Source of the DNA: Rhizobium sullae
GTDB lineage: Bacteria > Pseudomonadota > Alphaproteobacteria > Rhizobiales > Rhizobiaceae
Length of the DNA stretch: 64,000 nt
Assembly: GCF_025200715.1 (NCBI RefSeq)
Contig: NZ_CP104143.1
Coordinates: 2,955,501 to 3,019,500, forward strand
Direction of reading: 5' to 3'
The notes below the pieces were generated by a model, which was not told the DNA's origin, searched no databases, and saw only the letters and a program-made list of their open reading frames with translations. Below, one piece after another: positions 42,171-50,431 of the stretch; the stretch's first letter is position 1; each line of letters starts with the position of its first letter. Made by a program: the position numbers and the translations under genes.

Positions 42171-43268
42171 ATGACCGACGCAATTTCGACCCTGCAGAAG
42201 CCCATCCCCGTCACTGTGCTCACCGGCTATCTCGGTGCCGGCAAGACGACGCTGCTCAACCGCATCCTGTCCGAAAATCACGGCAAGAAATATGCGGTGA
42301 TCGTCAACGAGTTCGGCGAGATTGGCATCGACAACGACCTGATCGTCGAGTCGGACGAGGAAATCTACGAGATGAATAACGGCTGCGTCTGCTGCACCGT
42401 GCGCGGCGACCTGATCCGTGTGGTTGAAGGCCTGATGCGCCGCCCCGGCCGCTTCGACGGCATCATCGTCGAAACCACCGGCCTTGCCGATCCGGTGCCG
42501 GTCGCCCAGACATTCTTCATGGATGACGACGTGCGCGCCAAGACCGAGCTCGATGCTGTCGTCGCCCTCGTCGATGCCAAGCACCTCCCGTTGCGCCTGA
42601 AGGACAGCCGCGAGGCCGAGGACCAGATCGCCTTTGCCGACGTCGTCCTCATCAACAAGACCGACCTCGTCACGCCAGAAGAACTGGCGCAGATCGAGGA
42701 TATCGTCCGCGCCATCAACCCGTCGGCTCGCGTTTACAAGACCAGCCGCTCCGGCGTCGATCTTGCCCGCGTACTCGACCAAGGTGCCTTCAATCTGGAG
42801 CGCGCCCTGGAAAACGACCCGCACTTCCTGGAGCACGATCACGACGATCATGTCTGCGGCCCGGATTGCGACCACGATCACGATCATCACGCGCATGACC
42901 ATGACCACGACCATCATGGTCACGATCACGGCCATCATCACCACGGCGCGGTGTCGCCGATCCACGATGTGACGGTGCAGTCAGTATCGCTCCGCGGCAG
43001 CGAGATGAACCCCGAACGCTTCTTTCCCTGGATCCAGAAGGTCACCCAGACGCAGGGCCCGAACATCCTGCGCCTCAAGGGCATCATTGCCTTCAAGGAC
43101 GATGCCGAGCGCTATGTCATCCAGGGCGTGCACATGATCGTGGAGGGCGACCATCAGCGTCCGTGGAAGGACGGCGAGAAGCATGAGACGCGCCTCGTTT
43201 TCATCGGCCGCGAACTCGACCGCGAAAAGCTCGAAGCCTCCTTCAAGGCATGTGAGGCCGCGGCCTGA
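42171..43268 (+). CDS. COG0523 (CobW/ZNG1-like) GTPase with His-rich region
   Basis: A 365-residue G3E GTPase. The Walker A is GYLGAGKTT at 19-27, the CxCC metal motif is at 72-75 (GCVCC), and the guanine motif NKTD is at 162-165. Residues 222-258 form a His/Asp loop with more than a dozen histidines, as in zinc metallochaperones. The C-terminal CobW_C domain is present. No cobalamin genes are nearby, so delivery of zinc to proteins under zinc shortage is the more likely role. The WD40 gene follows with a one-base overlap. Confidence 0.9.
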   Translation: MTDAISTLQKPIPVTVLTGYLGAGKTTLLNRILSENHGKKYAVIVNEFGEIGIDNDLIVESDEEIYEMNNGCVCCTVRGDLIRVVEGLMRRPGRFDGIIVETTGLADPVPVAQTFFMDDDVRAKTELDAVVALVDAKHLPLRLKDSREAEDQIAFADVVLINKTDLVTPEELAQIEDIVRAINPSARVYKTSRSGVDLARVLDQGAFNLERALENDPHFLEHDHDDHVCGPDCDHDHDHHAHDHDHDHHGHDHGHHHHGAVSPIHDVTVQSVSLRGSEMNPERFFPWIQKVTQTQGPNILRLKGIIAFKDDAERYVIQGVHMIVEGDHQRPWKDGEKHETRLVFIGRELDREKLEASFKACEAAA

Positions 43269-44257
43269 TGCCTACAGTTGCCCCGCTTGATCTCGACGGC
43301 CACATTCTGGCCGTCGAATTTTTAGGTGATGTCCCCTTCTTCGCGAACGCCAACGGCACGTTTCACCGGCTGGATGGCGGCGAGAAGGTTTCCGAAGCCC
43401 ATCAGGGCATGCTCACCTGTATTCGCGATCCCTACAGCGAAAGCCTGATCTCCGGCGGCGAAGATGGCAAGGTGCTGCGCATTGTGGCCGATGCCGGCGT
43501 CAGCGACATTGCCAGTGCGCCGCGCAAATGGATTTCGCAGGTGGCCGCAGGCCCGCAAGGCGCTGTTGCCTATGCCTACGGAAAGAGCACGTTCGTTCGC
43601 CTGTCGAATGGCGAGACCAAGGAATTCGCCGAGGAACGCACCGTCGAAGGCCTCGCCTTCGCGCCGAAGGGCATGCGCATCGCCGCGGCGCGCTACAACG
43701 GCGTGTCGCTGCACTGGGTCGGCATGAACGCAAAGCCGGTTGATCTGGAATGGAAGGGTGCGCATACCGGCGTTACCTTTTCGCCTGATGGCAATTTCCT
43801 CGTGACCAGCATGCAGGAAAATGCGCTGCACGGCTGGAAACTCGACATCAAACCTGGCGCCGAGGCCCGCCACATGCGCATGACCGGTTACCCGGCTAAG
43901 GTGAAGTCAGTTTCCTGGTCCGCCAAGGGCAAGTGGCTCGCCTCATCTGGCGCACCGGCAGCGATCGTCTGGCCCTTCCAAGGCAAGGACGGGCCGATGG
44001 GCAAGGCGCCTCTGGAACTCGGCACACGCGCCAACATCATGGCGACCGCGGTCAAGTTCCACCCGGCAGAGGACATCCTTGCAATCGGCTTCATCGACGG
44101 CATGATCCTTGCCGTGCGCATCGCCGACAGCAAGGAAGCGCTGATCCGCCGCCCTGGCAAGGGCGCAATCACGGCAATGAGCTGGAGCAAGAATGGCAAG
44201 CTGCTTGCCTTCGCGTCGGAAGCAGGCGATTGCGGCGTCGTCGATATTTCGGCCTGA
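43268..44257 (+). CDS. WD40-repeat protein partnered with COG0523 GTPase
   Basis: A 329-residue cytoplasmic beta-propeller with about seven WD40-like blades, seen as repeated patterns such as GVTFSPDGNFLVTS, SVSWSAKGKWLASS and AMSWSKNGKLLAFAS. It has no signal peptide or enzyme domain and is probably a scaffold. Its ATG overlaps the stop of the COG0523 gene by one base, so both are made together; the pairing is common in alphaproteobacteria. This suggests it is a partner or client of the metallochaperone, which is inference from context. Confidence 0.85.
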   Translation: MPTVAPLDLDGHILAVEFLGDVPFFANANGTFHRLDGGEKVSEAHQGMLTCIRDPYSESLISGGEDGKVLRIVADAGVSDIASAPRKWISQVAAGPQGAVAYAYGKSTFVRLSNGETKEFAEERTVEGLAFAPKGMRIAAARYNGVSLHWVGMNAKPVDLEWKGAHTGVTFSPDGNFLVTSMQENALHGWKLDIKPGAEARHMRMTGYPAKVKSVSWSAKGKWLASSGAPAAIVWPFQGKDGPMGKAPLELGTRANIMATAVKFHPAEDILAIGFIDGMILAVRIADSKEALIRRPGKGAITAMSWSKNGKLLAFASEAGDCGVVDISA

Positions 44258-44301
44258 CCGATTGATCTGCGGATGATGATTGCGGTGTGCCTTCATCATC
44301 C

Positions 44302-45318
44302 CTAAGATGTTCGCGCATTTTCGATAATCTCGCCCAGCACCCCGTGCAAAGCATCGCGATAGCCGTTGCGGGCTGATGGCCCGCTTTCCTCCGACGTCAT
44401 CACCACGGTCAGATTGAGCGACGGCACGATGTAGAGCATCTGCCCGCCGTAGCCCCATGCGAAATGCACGTCCTCGCCGCCGAGATTGCGCTCGAACCAT
44501 CCGTAGCCATAGGCATCGCCCGAAAAGCGCGAGTTGGTGCGCGGCTGCCAGGAGGACGCAATCCACTCGGCAGGAACGACCTGTCGCCCCTCTGGCGTCC
44601 TGCCGCCGTTGCGATAGAGCTCGCCGAAGGCAAGCAACGAGCGGGCGCTCATGGCCATCTGGTTTCCGCCGAGATAGATGCCCTGCGGATCGCGCTCCCA
44701 GGCGCCGATGCGGAAGCCTTCGACTGGCCCGAGCCATTCTCGTGCCAGGGCAAGGGTTGTCTTACCGCTCGCCGTCGTCAGGATTGCAGACAGGAGATGT
44801 GTCGAGGCGGTCGAATAAAGCATCTGGCCGCCGGGTTCGTCATCGAAGGGCTGGGAGAGTGCAAAGCGCACCCAATTTCGGCTCGAAACCCAGCGGCCGT
44901 AGTTCGGTCCCGACATGCGGCCCAACCCTGCCTGCATGGACAGCAGGTTTCCGATGGTGACCTCGTTCAGCCGTGGATCGGGTGATTGCGGCAGATCCGC
45001 CTTTAGGATCGGCGCAATCTTCTGATCCGGTCCTTCGAGCACACCCTTGCTGATGGCGATACCGACAAGCGCGGAGATGATCGCTTTCGACGCAGACTTG
45101 ATATTCGTCGATTCGGAGACCGTATGTCCGCGATAGCCGCGATCAGCCACGATCCTTCCGTCACGTGAAATGATGATGGTTTTCAGCGGTTTCAGCTCCT
45201 CGCGGGAAGCGAAGTTTTCGAGCAAGGACGCAAGGCGATCGTCTTCCTGCTGGGCTGAGACCGGCGCGGCGGAAAGGAATAGGGCAAACCATATGAGGAA
45301 GGCTCTGATCATCGCCAT
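44302..45318 (-). CDS. Exported serine hydrolase of the class C beta-lactamase family
   Basis: A 338-residue protein with a signal peptide (cleavage after VSA, about residue 22). The SxxK motif is SASK at 75-78, giving Ser75 and Lys78 as catalytic pair; the Tyr motif is YST at 168. A late HFAWGYGGQ segment resembles the HxG-type motif of esterases and 6-aminohexanoate-dimer hydrolases in this fold. It is therefore more likely a periplasmic esterase/amidase than a true beta-lactamase; the substrate is unknown. Confidence 0.82.
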   Translation of the reverse strand: MAMIRAFLIWFALFLSAAPVSAQQEDDRLASLLENFASREELKPLKTIIISRDGRIVADRGYRGHTVSESTNIKSASKAIISALVGIAISKGVLEGPDQKIAPILKADLPQSPDPRLNEVTIGNLLSMQAGLGRMSGPNYGRWVSSRNWVRFALSQPFDDEPGGQMLYSTASTHLLSAILTTASGKTTLALAREWLGPVEGFRIGAWERDPQGIYLGGNQMAMSARSLLAFGELYRNGGRTPEGRQVVPAEWIASSWQPRTNSRFSGDAYGYGWFERNLGGEDVHFAWGYGGQMLYIVPSLNLTVVMTSEESGPSARNGYRDALHGVLGEIIENARTS

Positions 45319-45462
45319 GAGCTAGCGCAATCCCAGGAAGAATTCATCCACTCGCGAAGCCGATTCACGCGGACGTGAAAGTTTATGATCTTGCTTGCCC
45401 TATCGACAGACCGCCCAACATATCGGCCGGACCAGATCAACACACGGCAGGAGCGTCAGACT

Positions 45463-46422
45463 ATGGCACGCGTAATCGTAATCGGAGCGACCGGTCATGT
45501 CGGCACGTATCTCGTCCCACATCTTGTGGAAGCTGGCCATGAGGTGGTCGCCATCAGCCGGGGCAAAGCGGAACCCTATCTTCCCCATACGACATGGAAA
45601 AGTGTCGAGCGACGGAAGATGGATAGAGCGCCTTTGGAGGAGGAAGGCAGCTTCGGCCCCGCCATCCGCGCGCTGAAACCGGATATCGTCATCGACATGA
45701 TCTGTTTCACGCCGGAAAGTGCTCGCCACCTGGTGAAAGCATTGGACGGCCATGTCGGTCATTTTCTGCACACCGGCACTATCTGGACACACGGCCACTC
45801 CATTTCGGTTCCGACGCGCGAGGACGCGCCAAAAACGCCCTTTGGAGACTACGGCGTGCAAAAGAAGGCGATCGAGGACTATCTTCTAGGCGAGGCACGG
45901 GGGCGGGGCTTTCCCGCAACCCTCATCCATCCCGGCCATATCGTCGGACCCGGCTGGTCTCCACTCAATCCTGCCGGACACTTCAGCGTTTCCGTCTTTT
46001 CAACGATTGCTCGCGGCGAGACGCTGAGGCTGCCGAATTTCGGCCTGGAGACGGTTCATCACGTTCACGCCGACGACGTAGCAGGCATGTTCATGGCTGC
46101 TACCGGCAATTGGCGCGCATCGACCGGAGAGAGCTTCCATGCGGTCTCCGGTCAAGCCCTGACACTGAGAGGTTATGCCGAAGCGATGTTTCGCTGGTTC
46201 GGGCATGAGCCGAGACTCGAGTTCCTCCCCTATGACGAATGGTCAAAAATGGAGAGCGCCGAGGACGCGAAGGCAACGTTGGAGCACATCGCCCGAAGCC
46301 CGAATTGCTCGATGGAGAAGGCGAAACGGTTGCTGCAGTTCACGCCGCGCTACAGCTCTCTCCAGGCTATACAGGAGTCGGTCCAATGGCTGATAGCGCA
46401 GGGGCAACGCATAGGTGCTTGA
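45463..46422 (+). CDS. NAD-dependent epimerase/dehydratase family protein
   Basis: A 319-residue extended short-chain dehydrogenase starting at 45463 (MARVIVIGATGHVG). The glycine motif GATGHVG is at residues 8-14 and the catalytic pair is in YGVQK. The substrate is probably a nucleotide sugar or other hydroxyl compound, but no glycosylation genes are adjacent to support a choice. The in-frame ATG at 45385 lacks a ribosome binding site and family similarity. Confidence 0.83.
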   Translation: MARVIVIGATGHVGTYLVPHLVEAGHEVVAISRGKAEPYLPHTTWKSVERRKMDRAPLEEEGSFGPAIRALKPDIVIDMICFTPESARHLVKALDGHVGHFLHTGTIWTHGHSISVPTREDAPKTPFGDYGVQKKAIEDYLLGEARGRGFPATLIHPGHIVGPGWSPLNPAGHFSVSVFSTIARGETLRLPNFGLETVHHVHADDVAGMFMAATGNWRASTGESFHAVSGQALTLRGYAEAMFRWFGHEPRLEFLPYDEWSKMESAEDAKATLEHIARSPNCSMEKAKRLLQFTPRYSSLQAIQESVQWLIAQGQRIGA

Positions 46423-46455
46423 AGCGCCCCCTTTTCAGGGAGAGGCTTCAACCTG

Positions 46456-47046
46456 TCAGGCGGCCTTCCGGACCGGCGCGCTGGTCAGCATGCGCCCCGA
46501 GGGAACGATCATGCCGGCCGCGCCGTCAAGCCAGCCTTCCGTCAGTTCCAGCGCCAGGAAGCGCGAGCGTTCGAAGGGACCGGGCATGACGAGATGGCAA
46601 GCTTTTTCGGCGAAAAAGCCGAAACGCTCATAGTAGGCAGCATCGCCGACGAGCACGATGGCACCGTGCCCGCGGTTCTTGGCTTCGAGAACGGCTGCGC
46701 GCATCAGCGCCGAACCGACACCCTTGCCCTCAAAGGTCGGATCGACGGCGAGCGGGCCAAGCAGCAGGGCATTGATCGGCGTGCCGTCGGTGTTGATGCC
46801 GGCTTCGATATTCCAAAGACGCACGGTACCAATGACATGGCCGTCGCGGTCGCGCGCGACGAGTGCCAGTCCTTCGGCCGGAATGCGGCCGCGGCGGATC
46901 TTCTCCGACGACTTCTTGCGGCGATCCGGACCCATTGCGCGATCGAGCAGGTTCTCGCGTGCAACCACATCCGACGGATTCTCGGCGTCGATGGTGAAGA
47001 CAGAGGGCGCAAAGAATGCGCGGACAGAATCAAGAACAGCGGCCAT
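46456..47046 (-). CDS. GNAT-family N-acetyltransferase
   Basis: A 196-residue acetyltransferase with the acetyl-CoA loop in LAVDPTFEGKGVGSALMRAAV and a later GDAAYYERFGF segment, typical of the YhbS-like group. It lies 88 bases downstream of the ornithine/lysine decarboxylase on the same strand, so it may share its transcript. A polyamine or a decarboxylase product could be the acceptor, which is inferred only from the neighbourhood. Confidence 0.85.
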   Translation of the reverse strand: MAAVLDSVRAFFAPSVFTIDAENPSDVVARENLLDRAMGPDRRKKSSEKIRRGRIPAEGLALVARDRDGHVIGTVRLWNIEAGINTDGTPINALLLGPLAVDPTFEGKGVGSALMRAAVLEAKNRGHGAIVLVGDAAYYERFGFFAEKACHLVMPGPFERSRFLALELTEGWLDGAAGMIVPSGRMLTSAPVRKAA

Positions 47047-47134
47047 CTTGGCCTCCCGTACCCAATACCGTTATCAGCGGCGATTGAAGAGAATTGTGAG
47101 GTTGCCGCCCCGATTGGCTACGGGGCCGGCTGGA

Positions 47135-48268
47135 TCAGATAACGTAGGCCTTCAGCGGCTCGAAGCCATTGAAAGCGACCGCCGAATAGGTCGTCGTGTA
47201 GGCACCGGTACCTTCGATGAGAACCTCGTCGCCGATGGTGAGGCTCACCGGCAGCGGATAGAGGTTCTTCTCGTAGAGCACGTCGGCCGAATCGCAGGTC
47301 GGGCCGGCGATGACGCAAGGTTCCATCTTGTCGCCGTCGCGCTCGGTGCGGATCGGGTAACGAATGGCCTCATCCATCGTTTCGGCGAGACCGCCGAACT
47401 TGCCGATGTCGAGGAACACCCAGCGTGCCGTGTCGTTGTCCGACTTCTTCGAGACAAGCACCACTTCAGACTTGATGACGCCGGCATTGCCGACCATGCC
47501 GCGGCCCGGCTCGATGATCGTCTTCGGGATTTGGTTGCCGAAGTGATCGCGCAGGCTCTGGTAGATCGAACGGCCGTAAGCCTCAGCCGACGGAACATCG
47601 CGAAGGTACTTCGTCGGGAAGCCGCCGCCCATGTTGACCATCTGCAGGTGGATGCCCTGCTTAGCGAGCTGCACGAAGACGCGCTTGGCATCGGCGAGAG
47701 CCGAGTCCCAGGCATCGACTTTGGTCATCTGCGAACCGACATGGAACGACACGCCGTAGGATTCGAGGCCAAGCTGATGGGCGTAGACGAGAACGTCGAC
47801 GGCCATCTGCGGGACGCAGCCGAACTTGCGCGACAGCGGCCATTCAGCACCTTCGCCATCTGTTAGCACACGGCAGAACACGCGGGCGCCGGGCGCAGCG
47901 CGTGAGATCTTCTCGACTTCTTCGTGGCTGTCGACAGCAAAGAGGCTGACGCCGAGCGCGTGAGCGCGGGCGACGTCGCGTTCCTTCTTGATCGTGTTGC
48001 CGTAGGAAATGCGGGCAGAGGTCGCACCGGCATCCAGCGCCATTTCGATTTCGGCGACGGACGCGCAGTCAAAATTGGAGCCGAGGTTTGCCAGCAGCTT
48101 CAGCACTTCCGGAGCCGGGTTGGCCTTGACGGCATAGTAGATCGCGCTGTCCGGCATCGCATGACGAAAGGCGTTGAAATTGTCGCGCACGACGTCGAGG
48201 TCGACCACGAGGCACGGACCGTCGGGACGTCGGGTTGCGAGAAAGTCGCGGATGCGCTGGGTGGTCAT
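47135..48268 (-). CDS. Fold-III ornithine/lysine decarboxylase (PLP)
   Basis: A 377-residue PLP enzyme with an alanine-racemase-type barrel and C-terminal beta domain. Lys48 in AVKANP binds PLP, and Cys325 in PTCDSAD is the conserved catalytic cysteine. EPGRGMVGNAG binds the cofactor phosphate. Alphaproteobacterial members make putrescine from ornithine and/or cadaverine from lysine; sequence alone does not separate them safely. The ATG at 48268 follows GGAAGAGGG. A long structured leader lies upstream and a GNAT gene downstream. Confidence 0.93.
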   Translation of the reverse strand: MTTQRIRDFLATRRPDGPCLVVDLDVVRDNFNAFRHAMPDSAIYYAVKANPAPEVLKLLANLGSNFDCASVAEIEMALDAGATSARISYGNTIKKERDVARAHALGVSLFAVDSHEEVEKISRAAPGARVFCRVLTDGEGAEWPLSRKFGCVPQMAVDVLVYAHQLGLESYGVSFHVGSQMTKVDAWDSALADAKRVFVQLAKQGIHLQMVNMGGGFPTKYLRDVPSAEAYGRSIYQSLRDHFGNQIPKTIIEPGRGMVGNAGVIKSEVVLVSKKSDNDTARWVFLDIGKFGGLAETMDEAIRYPIRTERDGDKMEPCVIAGPTCDSADVLYEKNLYPLPVSLTIGDEVLIEGTGAYTTTYSAVAFNGFEPLKAYVI

Positions 48269-48660
48269 ATCGATTCCCTCTTCCAATTCCAGAGCTCCGG
48301 CAAAAACCGGAGGACAAAGGGCATACGAATGCTCGCGTTGGAACCAGCCGGTGGAGACCCCGGAACCATAGCAAGCGCTCGATGCGCAAATATTGAACCA
48401 ACGCCACGACAGCGGCATAGTTCGGCTTTGTCTGCCATGGATTGGAGGGAAAATCCCAACCGCACTTCCGGCAATGAAGGTGTGCCTCTTCAGTAACCCC
48501 GGCTGATGGAAAGCCGGAAGACACCAGAAAGGCCCGCACCGTCGTTGCTTAGGCGTCCTCGCATTTCCCGGTTGGCCGGAATAGCGACTGGAGGGGTTAG
48601 TTCCAGGTACCTTACCGATGACCTCACCTAATCGAGGGTCGGCGGACACCCATGGGCACG
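48269..48660 (-). ncRNA. Candidate speF-type leader RNA of the decarboxylase gene
   Basis: The roughly 390 bases before the decarboxylase contain no gene but several perfect stems on the minus strand: CTCCGG/CCGGAG around TTTTTG just before the ribosome binding site (about 48290-48309), CCGGCT/AGCCGG (about 48500-48518), TTGGGA/TCCC-type stem (about 48435-48460), and a CCGG-CCAA-CCGG stem (about 48567-48582). A conserved-looking unpaired stretch GGTAAGGTACCTGGAACTAA precedes them. The alphaproteobacterial speF motif is a structured leader of this size before this gene family; the identification rests on position and structure, not on a model search. Confidence 0.6.
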
Positions 48661-48741
48661 TGCGACTTTGGGCTGAGGACGAGATAAGAATATTCGCAGT
48701 CATAATCAAGAATTTTTTTGCCCCTCCCTCAAAAAATAAAT

Positions 48742-48766
48742 TGAACAAACACGCGCAATTTGTTCA
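48742..48766. promoter_or_regulatory. Dyad operator between the decarboxylase leader and LysR gene
   Basis: TGAACAAA (48742-48749) and TTTGTTCA (48759-48766) form a perfect 8-base inverted repeat around 9 bases. It lies 27 bases before the LysR ATG and in the promoter area shared with the divergent decarboxylase leader. Its symmetry suits a LysR dimer that represses its own gene. Confidence 0.6.
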
Positions 48767-48792
48767 GTCTTCCTCAACAACGGAGGATGGCC

Positions 48793-49686
48793 ATGGACAC
48801 ACTGACGCGCATACGCGCCTTCATCGATGTCGTTGAAGCGGAAGGTTTTTCCGCCGCAGCGCGGCGCACCGGCCGCTCCAAGGCGCTGCTCTCCAAATAT
48901 GTGCGCGAGTTGGAAGACGAACTCGGCGCCCTGTTGCTCAACCGCACCACTCGCCAGTTCTCGATGACGGAAGCCGGTCACACCTATTATCGCACCGCCT
49001 CTGACATCCTCAAGGAGATCGACAACCTCGCCGATCTGGTGCGCGAGAACAACGCGCAGCTCAAAGGCCGGCTGAAGATCTCGGTGCCACGTACCTTTGT
49101 CGACGCTGATGTTGGTCAATCGCTGATCGATTTCGCCAAGGAGAACCCGGACCTGCAGCTGGAAATCGCGGCGGACGACCGGTTCGTCGATCTGATCGAA
49201 GAAGGCTTCGACCTGGCGATCCGCGTTACGAAGCTTGAAGATTCGGGGATGATTGCGCGCAAGATCTCGGATTTCCGCGTGCATGTCTGCGCGACACCGG
49301 AGTTTCTCGAGCGTTATCCAAACATCGAACATCCGGCGGACATTTCCAACGTTCCCTTCATCGTCGATACGAATTCGCGTACGCAGGCCAGCGTCCGATT
49401 CTATAATCCGGACAGCACGTCCTTCGCGGTCGCAGTTTCCGGACCGATCGAAGTGAACAGTCCGCATGCGACATTACGCGCGGCTCTCTCCGGAATCGGC
49501 ATCGCAGTCATTCCGGATTTCATCGCCCGCAAACCGATCGAGGACGGCCGGCTCGTGACGCTGTTCAACGACTACATACCCACCGATCGCGGGATTTATG
49601 CCGTCTATCCGCACCGGCGCTACCTGCCCGCAAAGGTCCGCATCTTCGTGGACTACCTCCATGCTTGGTTCAAGAAGCACCCTTGA
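48793..49686 (+). CDS. LysR-family transcriptional regulator
   Basis: A 297-residue LTTR starting at 48793 behind ACGGAGGATG. The winged helix reads RIRAFIDVVEAEGFSAAARRTGRSKALLSKYVRELEDELG, then a type 2 periplasmic-binding-like effector domain. It is of the CrgA-like group common in proteobacteria. It is divergent from the ornithine/lysine decarboxylase leader and has a perfect dyad in its promoter. Whether it controls the decarboxylase is open, since about 500 bases separate the two coding regions. Confidence 0.92.
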   Translation: MDTLTRIRAFIDVVEAEGFSAAARRTGRSKALLSKYVRELEDELGALLLNRTTRQFSMTEAGHTYYRTASDILKEIDNLADLVRENNAQLKGRLKISVPRTFVDADVGQSLIDFAKENPDLQLEIAADDRFVDLIEEGFDLAIRVTKLEDSGMIARKISDFRVHVCATPEFLERYPNIEHPADISNVPFIVDTNSRTQASVRFYNPDSTSFAVAVSGPIEVNSPHATLRAALSGIGIAVIPDFIARKPIEDGRLVTLFNDYIPTDRGIYAVYPHRRYLPAKVRIFVDYLHAWFKKHP

Positions 49687-49789
49687 ATCAGACCTGGTTC
49701 ACCTTGCCGCTTTGAGGCCGGTCCCAATTCCGTCCCATTCTCCGGCAAGAAAACACCAACCAATTTGGGACAGAGCGGTAACCCGAAGC

Positions 49790-50431
49790 ATGAAAAAATC
49801 GACTTTCCTTACGGCCGCGCTGATCTCGCTTGCGCCGGTCACCGCCATGGCACATCCGCATATTTTCGTGGAAGCTCGGCTCGAAGTCGTGGCAGCGCCC
49901 GACGGCAGCATTCAGGAGCTGCGGAACGTCTGGCGCTTCGACGAGGTGTTCTCCTCCTCGGTCGTCATGGATTTCGACAAGAACACCGATTTGAAGCTGG
50001 AGCCGAACGAACTCGCCGAAGTCGGCAAGACCGTCCGGGAATCGCTCGCGGACTACGACTACTACATGAACCTGACGATCGACGGGAAGAACGTTACCGT
50101 GCAGAAGCCGGACATCATTCACGTCGACTACAAGGAGGGCCAGCTTCTGATGTTCTTCGCGGTCAAACCCACGGAGAAGATGCCGCTGAAGGGCAAGCTC
50201 ACTTTCGGCGTCTACGATCCGACGCTCTACACCTCGATCGACTTTCCGACGGACCAGGAACTGGCGATGGTTGGCGACGGCTTCAAGAACTGCAAGCACG
50301 ATGTGTTGCGGCCGGACGCCGATCAGGTGATTTCTCAGAACAAGCAGTCGCTCACCGACGCCTTCTTCAACGATCCGACCGGCACCAACATGTCCAAGCT
50401 CTTTGCCACCAAGCTGGAGGTTTCATGCTGA
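49790..50431 (+). CDS. DUF1007-family periplasmic protein
   Basis: A 213-residue protein with a signal peptide ending in TAMA before HPHIFVEARLEV. The HPHIF start of the mature protein is the DUF1007 signature and could bind metal through the histidines. Its stop overlaps the start of a NicO-type transporter gene by 7 bases. This two-gene unit is common in proteobacteria and is thought to take part in metal transport, with the DUF1007 protein as the periplasmic partner. Confidence 0.87.
   Translation: MKKSTFLTAALISLAPVTAMAHPHIFVEARLEVVAAPDGSIQELRNVWRFDEVFSSSVVMDFDKNTDLKLEPNELAEVGKTVRESLADYDYYMNLTIDGKNVTVQKPDIIHVDYKEGQLLMFFAVKPTEKMPLKGKLTFGVYDPTLYTSIDFPTDQELAMVGDGFKNCKHDVLRPDADQVISQNKQSLTDAFFNDPTGTNMSKLFATKLEVSC

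Noticed and set aside
42841..42960. Tandem DNA repeat in the COG0523 gene
   Set aside because: The repetition of gaccacgatcac-type units is explained by His/Asp codons of a metal-binding loop.
44302..45318. Antibiotic-resistance beta-lactamase
   Set aside because: SxxK is present but the remaining motifs fit the esterase/6-aminohexanoate hydrolase branch, so resistance is not supported.
47090..47134. Terminator after the decarboxylase
   Set aside because: GCCCCG/CGGGGC can pair downstream of the stop, but no T run follows, so a rho-independent terminator is not supported.
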